The notes under the pieces were generated by a model. The model was not told the DNA's origin. It saw only the letters and a program-made list of their open reading frames with translations, and made no database searches. A DNA stretch of 5,635 bases from Phototrophicales bacterium (GTDB taxonomy: Bacteria > Chloroflexota > Anaerolineae > Aggregatilineales > Phototrophicaceae): positions 1 through 5,635 of the forward strand of contig PGTJ01000181.1 of NCBI GenBank assembly GCA_002794515.1, given 5' to 3'. This document shows positions 1 through 5,635 of the stretch, piece after piece. Position 1 is the first letter of the stretch; each line of letters starts with the position of its first letter. A program made the position numbers and the translations under genes.

Positions 1-607
1 CCGCAGCTGTGAGCATTTCTCGTGCGCCAACCATATCTCCACTATTCCGACCAAATCCTGCTTGTTCTAACAATTTTAGCCCGCGCCGACTGGCATCGAA
101 TTCAACAGGCAATGTGATGAGCATAAATAGCACGGTAATGCCAAAGGCGATAATCCCTAGCCATAACATACTGGTCATGCTGAAGATGATACCCATCATA
201 ATCAGACCATAAGAAATCATCGGGCTAATTTGCACGGCGGGTAACAAAAATTGACGCATCCCGATGAGGGGTGATCTTTCCTCGTATTGTTGAGCATGAC
301 CCAGCTCATGCGCGACAATCGCCATTGCCGCCACAGATGGTTGTGTGGCAACATCTTCCGACATTCGCACGATATGACCACGCGGGTCGTAGTGGTCGCT
401 CATTTGCCCCGGTGTGCCTTCAAAACGCACACCGCGCAAGCCACTGGTTTGCATGATTCGCTGACCCACCTCAAACCCGCTCATGTTCCATGAATTTGGG
501 GTTCGTCTCCATTTGGCATATGCCGATTGTACATAGGCTTGTGCCAATCCAGAAATAATCATGCTTGGTAAGGCGACTATCAATAGATAGGTGAAATCGA
601 AAAACAT
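1..607 (-). CDS. YugP-family zinc membrane metallopeptidase, C-terminus cut by window edge
   Basis: I translated this frame from the minus strand; 202 codons are present and it runs off the left edge without a stop. It belongs to the putative neutral zinc metallopeptidase family typified by Bacillus YugP, membrane proteases whose substrates are mostly unknown. The zinc motif HELGH lies at residues 100-104, inside a hydrophobic VAHELGHAQQ context. The family-typical DHYDP segment is at residues 71-75 and LPVEFDASRRG at 166-176; Glu169 there is the likely third zinc ligand. Hydrophobic segments at about 5-26, 130-146 and 147-168 look like membrane helices. Family members are usually about 225-235 residues, so roughly 25-30 residues are missing. 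The ATG start is supported by a strong AGGAGG 7 nt upstream. It lies 69 bp downstream of the membrane-protein gene on the same strand and may be co-transcribed with it. Family assignment is confident; the biological role is not known. Confidence 0.93.
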   Translation of the reverse strand, partial: MFFDFTYLLIVALPSMIISGLAQAYVQSAYAKWRRTPNSWNMSGFEVGQRIMQTSGLRGVRFEGTPGQMSDHYDPRGHIVRMSEDVATQPSVAAMAIVAHELGHAQQYEERSPLIGMRQFLLPAVQISPMISYGLIMMGIIFSMTSMLWLGIIAFGITVLFMLITLPVEFDASRRGLKLLEQAGFGRNSGDMVGAREMLTAA

Positions 608-614
608 ATACTGA

Positions 615-620
615 CCTCCT
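615..620 (-). promoter_or_regulatory. Shine-Dalgarno AGGAGG of the metallopeptidase gene
   Basis: A perfect AGGAGG on the minus strand sits 7 nt before the ATG at 607-605. It fixes the start of the peptidase gene and is the strongest ribosome binding site in the window. The rest of the 608-676 gap holds an 11-bp near-palindrome, GTCATCATGAC (628-638), but no convincing promoter or terminator. Confidence 0.8.
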
Positions 621-676
621 CTATACCGTCATCATGACAATCATCATAACGCATAATTGTTAGAGAAAAACAAAAA

Positions 677-1489
677 TTATCCCCCTAAAGGTGTGGGTGT
701 TGGAATTGGGCGACTGATGTAAATCGTCACCATGCACGAGGCTTTTAGCTCGCGGGTGGTATCGAAAACCGTCAATTGAAATTGATACGTCCCTGGTGCA
801 TATGGATCTGGATTGAATTGGGATAATGTCCCCAATTCGGTGACGGGAATAGCCCCTTCATCAATCACCCAGAATGTATTGAGAGTGGTTGGTCCGCTAA
901 TCTCAATTTTGTACGATGAAAAATCATCGACAAATGCCGTACCTGCCACGCGAATCACCTGAAATACGCGCATTCCATTGGCAGGAATTTGCAAAAAGGC
1001 ATTTGGTGTATCGCATCCATATACAGGTGGTGCATTTGGTTCTATCGTCCCCACAGGGGTAGGTGTGAGTGTCGGGGTGACAAAGATAGAAAATTCATCA
1101 TCACGCGGTAATTCAACAGGTTCTATTGGTAAATTTGCCAATGGCGCAGGGCGGGTTGGGGTGGCAAAAACACCATCGCTTGGTATTTCGTCTATATCAT
1201 CATCTCTGGTCATGGCGACAAGACGCAAGAGTTCTTGGTCACTTCGTACGGTTGGTGCGACCACGCGCTGAATGCCCGCAACAATCAACATGAATTCCAC
1301 ACCCAAAATTATCAATGTCAGGGCGTTATCGCGCCGAAAACGGGCTAAATCGCGCTCTAGCTCGAATCGTGTGGCGCGCACATCATATTGTGCCGCACGC
1401 CACCGTGACCATAAGATGAGGATGCCCACACCCGCGAGAATATATAAGCCAACGGCAATTTGTTCGATTAAAAAGATGATATTGCTCAC
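677..1489 (-). CDS. Two-helix membrane protein with exported beta-sandwich-like domain, function unknown
   Basis: This 270-residue protein has no function I recognise. Residues 4-27 and 57-75 are hydrophobic helices. The loop between them (28-56) is rich in Arg, so by the positive-inside rule it is cytoplasmic and everything after residue 76 is outside. Residues 76-155 form an acidic, Pro/Thr-rich low-complexity linker that includes TPTLTPTPVG. Residues about 156-258 look like an Ig-like or similar beta-sandwich, with an FSSYKIEI strand pattern and a YAPGTYQFQLTV segment typical of Chloroflexota cell-surface domains. Cys159 and Cys252 bracket this domain and could form a disulfide. The protein ends in a second PTPTP tail. 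The start is GTG; an AGGA within the end of the upstream phosphorylase gene lies 9 nt before it, and only 4 bp separate the two genes, which suggests translational coupling. A surface sensing or envelope role is possible but is inference only. Confidence 0.85.
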   Translation of the reverse strand: MSNIIFLIEQIAVGLYILAGVGILILWSRWRAAQYDVRATRFELERDLARFRRDNALTLIILGVEFMLIVAGIQRVVAPTVRSDQELLRLVAMTRDDDIDEIPSDGVFATPTRPAPLANLPIEPVELPRDDEFSIFVTPTLTPTPVGTIEPNAPPVYGCDTPNAFLQIPANGMRVFQVIRVAGTAFVDDFSSYKIEISGPTTLNTFWVIDEGAIPVTELGTLSQFNPDPYAPGTYQFQLTVFDTTRELKASCMVTIYISRPIPTPTPLGG

Positions 1490-1493
1490 AGGC

Positions 1494-2330
1494 TCAAATC
1501 CTTTCTACGACCCCTTTCAGTATGGCGATTAATTTAGGGACGATGATGCGCCCCACTTCTAAGACCTCTTCATGATTGGTCTCGTGGTCTGTGTCCAGAT
1601 TATCAATGACCATGTTGGTGATAGATGAAAATGCCAATACCTTCATGCCCATGTGGCGTGCGACAACCACTTCATGCACGGTAGACATGCCTACAGCATC
1701 TGCGCCGACCATGCGGAGCATACGCGCTTCGGCAGGTGTTTCGTAAGTCGGTCCTGCTAGACAACAATATACCCCTTCTTGTAAGGGAATATTGTGCTTT
1801 TGGGCGACCTCATGCGTCAATTGGCGCAATTCGCGGTCGTATGTTTGGACTAACCCCACAAAACGCGGACCCAATTCATCATCATTCGGTCCACTGAGTG
1901 GGCTAAATCCTGCAAACCCGACCATGTTGATATGGTCATTGAGCATCATCACATCACCCGCTTTGAAAGACTTATTTAACCCCCCTGCGGCATTGGTCAG
2001 GATGACGGTTTTAATCCCCAAAAAGTGCATAACACGGATGGGGAAGGTCACTTGTTGCAGATGATACCCCTCATAAAAATGAGCGCGTCCTTTTTGAACA
2101 GCAACAATTTTGCCCGCCAATTTGCCAATAACCAATTCACCATGATGCCCATGTACAGTCGATGTTGGGAAATGGGGAATTTTGGAATAGGGGATAGCGA
2201 CCCGCTCTTCGAGCATATCGGCTAATCCGCCCAATCCAGATCCCAAGACGATGCCAATTTGTGGGCGGAGATTGGTATGACTATAAATGGCTTCGACTGC
2301 TTCATGATAATGGTCGTGCGTGAACAACAT
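1494..2330 (-). CDS. punA: Purine nucleoside phosphorylase (trimeric, 6-oxopurine type)
   Basis: The enzyme cleaves purine (deoxy)nucleosides with phosphate to free base and (deoxy)ribose-1-phosphate in cytosolic purine salvage. From the ATG at 2330 it has 278 residues, close to the usual 270-290 for the trimeric PNP (NP-II/PunA) family. Visible signatures are the phosphate-binding GSGLGG (residues 30-35), STVHGHHGE (57-65), GRAHFYEGY (81-89), the NAAGG loop (113-117), GPTYETPAE (193-201), and GMSTVHE (214-220). Glu197 and Asn239 (in SSITN) match the Glu/Asn pair that gives human PNP its preference for inosine and guanosine over adenosine. A longer frame starts at TTG 2378, but it has no ribosome site and adds 16 residues unlike the family. 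The ATG at 2330 is preceded by GAGGTG, so I chose it. It is the first gene of a likely minus-strand operon with the membrane protein and peptidase. The symbol punA (pnp or deoD in some annotations) is by family resemblance. Confidence 0.96.
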   Translation of the reverse strand: MLFTHDHYHEAVEAIYSHTNLRPQIGIVLGSGLGGLADMLEERVAIPYSKIPHFPTSTVHGHHGELVIGKLAGKIVAVQKGRAHFYEGYHLQQVTFPIRVMHFLGIKTVILTNAAGGLNKSFKAGDVMMLNDHINMVGFAGFSPLSGPNDDELGPRFVGLVQTYDRELRQLTHEVAQKHNIPLQEGVYCCLAGPTYETPAEARMLRMVGADAVGMSTVHEVVVARHMGMKVLAFSSITNMVIDNLDTDHETNHEEVLEVGRIIVPKLIAILKGVVERI

Positions 2331-2331
2331 A

Positions 2332-2337
2332 CACCTC
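2332..2337 (-). promoter_or_regulatory. Shine-Dalgarno GAGGTG deciding the PNP start
   Basis: GAGGTG on the minus strand lies one base before the ATG at 2330-2328. It pairs with six consecutive bases of the 16S rRNA 3' end (complement of TCACCTCC), giving a short but acceptable register. Neither the upstream in-frame TTG (2378) nor the ATG at 2339 has any comparable site, so this supports the 278-residue form. Confidence 0.6.
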
Positions 2338-2473
2338 ATTTCTGAAAACGATATTCCATTCAATATAAGTTCAGACAATGTTATGCTATAAGTGTCGGGA
2401 CTGCTAGGCTATAATAAAATGAGTATGTGTTGAAATCTTTTTAGAATTGTGTCATATTTAGAGAAAAATCGCA

Positions 2474-2479
2474 TATAAT
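2474..2479 (+). promoter_or_regulatory. Candidate -10 box of the small-protein gene in the divergent intergenic region
   Basis: A perfect TATAAT lies 46 bp before the ATG at 2526 in the AT-rich 195-bp region between the divergent PNP and small-protein genes. No good -35 sits at the standard 17-bp spacing (GTCATA at 2451-2456 is poor; TTGTGT at 2447-2452 is too far), so the call is tentative. A second TATAAT (2410-2415) also lacks a -35. On the minus strand a TATTAT at 2416-2411 could serve the PNP operon, again without a clear -35. Confidence 0.35.
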
Positions 2480-2525
2480 AGAATGATATAAGTCATAAAA
2501 CAAAGAGTATATAAGGTCTGAGATT

Positions 2526-2762
2526 ATGGTGACATCGCCAGAGAAAATTGTATCTAGTTATACAGAGGCGTATCAACGGCTGTATAATCGCAAACCCAAA
2601 GACCTTGAGATGGATGGCGATTGGGTGACTGTGAACGGTGCCAAGATGAAACTTGCCGATTTGCAATACCTAACCGAGCAATTGCGCGAAGAATATGATA
2701 AAGGCATCGGCGAAAAGAAGAATGTGGTTAATCGCCTGCTTAAGTGGTTTAAGGGTATATAA
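2526..2762 (+). CDS. Small conserved-looking protein of unknown function (78 residues)
   Basis: I do not recognise this family. The protein is soluble-looking and charged. A helix-like segment at about residues 5-21 (EKIVSSYTEAYQRLY) is followed by a short strand-turn-strand segment with DGDWVTVNGAKM (30-41). A second acidic helix follows at about 42-60 (LADLQYLTEQLREEYD), and then a basic amphipathic tail, KKNVVNRLLKWFKGI (64-78), that could bind a membrane, nucleic acid or a partner. Coding character is supported by the ATG, an AAGG 9 nt upstream (2513-2516), a candidate -10 box in the promoter region, and codon use like that of its neighbours. It is divergent from PNP and lies 103 bp before hisZ on the same strand. 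A link to histidine synthesis is possible from position only. It has no catalytic-looking motif, and the overlapping minus-strand frame (2788-2573) is most likely a shadow. Confidence 0.75.
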   Translation: MVTSPEKIVSSYTEAYQRLYNRKPKDLEMDGDWVTVNGAKMKLADLQYLTEQLREEYDKGIGEKKNVVNRLLKWFKGI

Positions 2763-2801
2763 ATTGCCTTTTCAATCGTTGCCCACATAAAGCGCCTTTT
2801 T

Positions 2802-2853
2802 TCTCATCTGAAATCACGTTATGATTATGGGGTGCTTATTCATACAGATGAGA
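2802..2853 (+). repeat. 9-bp inverted repeat in the hisZ leader
   Basis: TCTCATCTG (2802-2810) and its exact reverse complement CAGATGAGA (2845-2853) are separated by 34 bp. The right arm ends just before the purine-rich ATTAGGG that should be the hisZ ribosome binding region. The spacer contains a TATGAT (2820-2825) that could be a -10 box, though without a good -35. The repeat could be a regulator-binding operator or, if transcription starts upstream, an RNA stem near the start codon. There is no run of His codons, so a classic leader-peptide attenuator is not seen. The function is inference. Confidence 0.45.
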
Positions 2854-2865
2854 GATTAGGGTTTT

Positions 2866-4230
2866 GTGGTGCAACGAGTACATTTTCGGATTAAACAAGA
2901 CGGACAACCCATCAAACAACTCGCCAATGCCTTACAAGAACATATGGGGCATTATGGCTATGAATTAATCGAAACACCCATCATCGAAAATGCCGATTTA
3001 TTCCTCACCAAAGCAGGGGATAAAGTGGCAGAAAAATTGTTCACCTTCGAGCGACACGGACAGATTTTAGCCTTACGACCAGAATTCACCGCCGCCGCCG
3101 CCCATCTCTACACACTCCAACAAGAAAAACAAGTGGTGCGTTGGCAATTTAGTGGTGCTGTATTTGAAGATGACCCCACCACACACAATCATGAATATCA
3201 ACGTTATAGTGTTGGTGCAGAACTGATTGGCATGGCGAATCAGATTGCTGATGCTGAAATTATCAGCATGGCGGTGCATGGTCTCCTTAGCCTCGATATC
3301 CGAGATTGGCGACTGGTCATCGGGCATGTCGGACTCACACAACGCCTGCTCGCCAAATTTGAACTCGAGCCGCGCACCGAACACTTTTTGCTCAGCCAGC
3401 GCCACCTGCTCAAGGGTGGGTCTAAGGGCAAGATGAATGTGTTGGCACATCTGGCGCGGTATATCCCATCACAAACACAGGGGAATGTCTCTCAGGTGTC
3501 GCCACTAGAATTGCTGGTGAATACATCTCGAAGTGATACATTGGGTGGGCGTACACATATCGATATCACCCAACGAATCGCCAAAAAGCGCCAGCAAGCC
3601 AGCCAACAAGGGCAAATTAATGATGCGCTCTACTTTTTGCAAGAATGGATGAACATCGAAAATCCTGTCGATGAGGCGATGCCCAAAATTGCCGAATTTG
3701 TCGCAGATGACGCAATTGCCAGCACATTATATGCCGAATGGCAATCGCTTATCGCATTATTAAGCGCATCGCAAATTCCAATGGAACAAATTTATATCCA
3801 ACCCGATTTAGCCCGCACATGGGATTATTATACGGGCGTGGTGTTTGAAATTCGTGCTGATGATGGGGTGCAATTGGCAGGTGGTGGACGCTATAACGAA
3901 CTCACACGCCTTATCGGCGGTGATGCCGAAACACCTGCTGTTGGCTTTGCTTATTATGCCGATAGGGTATTAGAACGCCTATCGCCCAGCCAACCTTCGA
4001 CATCGCCCACAGTCTATCTCTTGCCCGAAAATCATCCTGCCACAGCCAGTCGGTGGGCTTACGAATTGCGGAAGCGTGGCATTCGGGTGATTATCATCGA
4101 AAATGCCGAATCGGTCACGCGCTCCGTTTTGTTTTTATGGGCGACAGATGGCGAACAAGTTCGGCTTGGCAAGCGCGATTATACACTTGATGAAATTGAT
4201 TTGTTGGTGAAAACCCTTCATGGACGGTGA
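2866..4230 (+). CDS. hisZ: ATP phosphoribosyltransferase regulatory subunit (HisRS-like HisZ)
   Basis: HisZ is a catalytically dead relative of histidyl-tRNA synthetase that binds HisG and is needed for activity and histidine feedback in the first step of histidine synthesis. The 454 residues show the class II synthetase fold: a motif-1-like region (about 31-51), ALRPEFTA (69-76), a motif-2 region GAVFEDDP (97-104), the histidine-binding RTWDYYTG (317-324), and motif 3 with GGGRYNEL (339-346) and PAVGFA (357-362). Against E. coli HisRS the motif-2 region aligns without gaps, but the catalytic motif-2 Arg is Glu101, and the nearby Arg pair is His/Tyr. That fits a regulator rather than an active synthetase. 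A reduced anticodon-domain-like tail (about 382-454) makes it longer than many HisZ proteins. The start is GTG at 2866; GTG 2869 is equally possible and sits 7 nt after TAGGG. It abuts hisG with one base between them, implying translational coupling. A true HisRS is unlikely. Confidence 0.9.
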   Translation: MVQRVHFRIKQDGQPIKQLANALQEHMGHYGYELIETPIIENADLFLTKAGDKVAEKLFTFERHGQILALRPEFTAAAAHLYTLQQEKQVVRWQFSGAVFEDDPTTHNHEYQRYSVGAELIGMANQIADAEIISMAVHGLLSLDIRDWRLVIGHVGLTQRLLAKFELEPRTEHFLLSQRHLLKGGSKGKMNVLAHLARYIPSQTQGNVSQVSPLELLVNTSRSDTLGGRTHIDITQRIAKKRQQASQQGQINDALYFLQEWMNIENPVDEAMPKIAEFVADDAIASTLYAEWQSLIALLSASQIPMEQIYIQPDLARTWDYYTGVVFEIRADDGVQLAGGGRYNELTRLIGGDAETPAVGFAYYADRVLERLSPSQPSTSPTVYLLPENHPATASRWAYELRKRGIRVIIIENAESVTRSVLFLWATDGEQVRLGKRDYTLDEIDLLVKTLHGR

Positions 4231-4231
4231 T

Positions 4232-5236
4232 ATGTCTGAACAATTCACATTGGCACTCCCCAGCAAAGGGGCTATTGCAGAACCGACTACCAGTTTTCTG
4301 AAAGAATGTGGTCTGCGGGTGAATCATCCTAATCCCCGCCAATATACGGGGACTGTCCCCGCATTGAATAACCTGAATGTCTTGTTTCAGCGCGTGCGGG
4401 ATGTATTATACAAAGTGGCAGATGGCACGGCGCATATCGGTATCACGGGTTATGATGTCGTCCAAGAAAGTCCAACTGATGACCTGATTGTCATCCACGA
4501 TAAATTGGGATATGGGCATTGTTCGTTGGTGGTCGCCGTTCCCGAAACATGGGTCGATGTCGACATTATGGCGGATTTAGTCGATGTAGCGATGGATTTC
4601 CGTGAGCAGAAACGGCGTAATTTGCGCGTTGCCACCACATATACGCATTTGACCCGCCGTTTTCTACATGCCAATGGCATTCATCACTTCACGTTGGTCA
4701 AGGCAGAAGGGGCTATCGAAGCCGCGCCGACCATCGGGTATGCCGACATCATTGTCGATTTGGTGCAAACAGGCACGACCCTGCGCGAAAATCATCTGCG
4801 TCCATTGCCTGATGGGGTGATTGTCGAATCGCAAGCCTGTCTGATTGGCAATAAAAAGGCGCTCAAAGAAAATCCGTATTTGCTCGAAACCGTGCGGAAG
4901 ATGTTGGAATATATCGATGCTTCGCTCATCGGCAAGCAATATTCGCACTTGACGGTGAATATGTCGGGCGAAAGTATGGAAGAAGTCGGGTTTAAGGTGG
5001 TGGATAATCCGCTCACCCGCGGGTTGTTGGGTCCGACTATCGCCCCTGTATATGTGGCACGCGATGACCGTCAATGGTTCACCGTCATGCTCACCGTACG
5101 CACCAAAGATTTGCTCGGTGCGGTGGAATATCTACGCAGTGTCGGCGGGATGCACATTGTTTCGCAACCCACCCAATATATTTTCATGGACGAGTCCCCC
5201 ACTTATAAGCACTTATTAGAGGTTTTGCGAGATTAG
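4232..5236 (+). CDS. hisG: ATP phosphoribosyltransferase catalytic subunit, long form with C-terminal regulatory domain
   Basis: HisG joins ATP and PRPP to give phosphoribosyl-ATP and pyrophosphate, the committed and feedback-inhibited step of histidine synthesis in the cytosol. The 334 residues carry LALPSKG at 7-13, HIGITGYD (68-75), LGYGHCSLVVAVPE (92-105) and RVATTYTHLTRRF (132-144). The full HisG signature runs from Glu163 through Gly169, Asp176 and TGTTL (180-184), including the PRPP-binding loop. Unlike the short HisG that normally pairs with HisZ (about 200-220 residues), this one continues into an HisG_C-like domain (about 238-318): LLGPTIAPVY (265-274), WFTVMLTV (282-289) and a LRSVGGMHIV (301-310) segment match the E. 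coli C-terminal domain. A further acidic tail of about 16 residues follows. I chose ATG 4232 because GGTGAT directly precedes it, one base after the hisZ stop. ATG 4220, overlapping hisZ, would add MDGD but has no ribosome site. Confidence 0.95.
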   Translation: MSEQFTLALPSKGAIAEPTTSFLKECGLRVNHPNPRQYTGTVPALNNLNVLFQRVRDVLYKVADGTAHIGITGYDVVQESPTDDLIVIHDKLGYGHCSLVVAVPETWVDVDIMADLVDVAMDFREQKRRNLRVATTYTHLTRRFLHANGIHHFTLVKAEGAIEAAPTIGYADIIVDLVQTGTTLRENHLRPLPDGVIVESQACLIGNKKALKENPYLLETVRKMLEYIDASLIGKQYSHLTVNMSGESMEEVGFKVVDNPLTRGLLGPTIAPVYVARDDRQWFTVMLTVRTKDLLGAVEYLRSVGGMHIVSQPTQYIFMDESPTYKHLLEVLRD

Positions 5237-5512
5237 GGATCATCATAACCCAGTTATCAATCGGACTGTTCCAATTTATGAATAAGTGTGCGGATTTTTG
5301 AGACAAATTAGCAACATCTTGAACGGCTACCCAAATGCGTTTGCTATCCAACGTATCATAACGATGAATGAGATAATCACGGAATGGGGCTTAAAATACG
5401 CCAATCTATTTGTGAATCAGTATCACAAAATTCTTGTAGTAGCCGTTTGACGATTTCACCGTGATTTGGGATGAATGGCATCTAATGACCATGTTTTGCT
5501 TGTTGTCATCAT
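5237..5512 (-). pseudogene. Relic of a HepT/HEPN-type (DUF86-like) toxin gene, frameshifted
   Basis: On the minus strand three reading frames in succession give related-looking pieces. Starting from ATG 5512 (or 5509), with GAGG at 5520-5517, the first frame stops at 5456. The next frame reads GEIVKRLLQEF...IDWRILSP and stops just after 5386. The third reads PFRDYLIHRYDTLDSKRIW onward. RDYLIHRY (5381-5358) is an exact RX4HXY motif, the ribonuclease or AMP-acceptor motif of HEPN toxins of the HepT family, and the DWR-to-RN/RD spacing is family-like. Removing one C from each of two C runs (plus-strand GGG 5468-5470 and GGGG 5386-5389) would join the pieces. The third frame has no stop until 5184, inside the antisense of hisG, and the usual N-terminal helices are not evident, so it looks decayed or truncated rather than a simple sequencing error. 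No partner nucleotidyltransferase antitoxin (MntA) is visible. Confidence 0.55.
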
Positions 5513-5529
5513 TTATCCTCTGATGATTT

Positions 5530-5559
5530 AGCATAACTCGGTGTGAAATGTTGTGTCAA
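5530..5559 (-). promoter_or_regulatory. Promoter-like sequence upstream of the HepT relic
   Basis: On the minus strand a perfect -35 TTGACA (5559-5554) is followed after 18 bp by TATGCT (5535-5530), which matches four of six -10 bases. It lies just upstream of the GAGG ribosome site and ATG 5512 of the relic, in the right orientation to have driven it. From the sequence I cannot tell whether it is still active. Confidence 0.35.
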
Positions 5560-5635
5560 ATATGTTTTATAAAGCTATTTTGTGCCACATATTCAACCAT
5601 TTATCTAAAATATGGGTGGATTCATGTATTACAAC

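Noticed and set aside
660..700. T-rich stretch after the membrane-protein stop on the minus strand, as a possible terminator.
   Set aside because: The preceding sequence forms only a two-to-three pair stem with mismatches, too weak for an intrinsic terminator.
2331..2378. N-terminal extension of PNP from TTG 2378.
   Set aside because: There is no ribosome site before the TTG, the extra residues are not family-like, and ATG 2330 has a good GAGGTG.
2788..2802. AAAGCGCCTTTTTT before hisZ as a terminator for the small gene.
   Set aside because: The stem is only four base pairs (AAAG/CTTT) with a three-base loop; the T run is suggestive but the hairpin is not convincing.
3073..3450. Minus-strand open frame of 125 codons inside hisZ.
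   Set aside because: It is fully antisense to a well-supported gene, has low-complexity glycine runs and no ribosome site or recognisable motif.
4664..5074. Minus-strand open frame of 136 codons inside hisG.
   Set aside because: It is antisense to the conserved HisG signature region and its translation resembles no protein family.
640..5249. The 11-mer ATCATCATAAC occurs at 640-650 and at 5239-5249.
   Set aside because: A few 11-base matches are expected by chance in a window this size, and the two sites share no wider context.
5567..5635. An open minus-strand frame enters from the right edge and stops at 5567 (22 codons, ends WLNMWHKIAL).
   Set aside because: It could be the C-terminus of a gene outside the window, but it is too short and matches no family I know, so I cannot support it as a gene.

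Overview
The window looks like ordinary bacterial chromosome, probably from the phylum Chloroflexota (Anaerolineae-like). This is inferred from protein style: a membrane-anchored protein with Pro/Thr-rich 'PTPTP' linkers and a secreted beta-sandwich domain, a YugP-type peptidase, and a divergent HisZ. No rRNA or other phylogenetic marker is present, so the assignment is tentative. There are no tRNAs, CRISPR arrays or insertion sequences that I can see.

Left half, all on the minus strand and read right to left. A purine nucleoside phosphorylase (2330-1494) is followed after 4 bp by a GTG-started two-helix membrane protein with an exported C-terminal domain (1489-677). After 69 bp comes a zinc membrane metallopeptidase of the YugP family (607 to beyond the left edge). 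The tight spacing and common strand suggest one transcription unit, although the three functions do not form an obvious pathway.

An AT-rich divergent intergenic region (2331-2525) separates this block from the plus-strand genes. First is a 78-residue protein of unknown function (2526-2762). A 103-bp gap carrying a 9-bp inverted repeat follows, then a tightly coupled histidine-biosynthesis pair: hisZ (2866-4230), the HisRS-like regulatory subunit of ATP phosphoribosyltransferase, and hisG (4232-5236), the catalytic subunit. Together they would perform and regulate the first committed step of histidine synthesis, ATP + PRPP to phosphoribosyl-ATP. Unusually, this HisG also carries the C-terminal allosteric domain of the 'long' form, which normally works without HisZ.

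The last 400 bp (5237-5635) have no intact gene. On the minus strand they contain a frame-broken relic of a HEPN-type (HepT/DUF86-like) toxin that keeps the RX4HXY motif, preceded by a plausible Shine-Dalgarno and a promoter-like sequence. The strongest points for follow-up are the HisZ plus long-HisG pairing, the loss of the motif-2 arginine in HisZ, the leader inverted repeat before hisZ, and the HepT relic. I see no clear evidence of a wholly new system.
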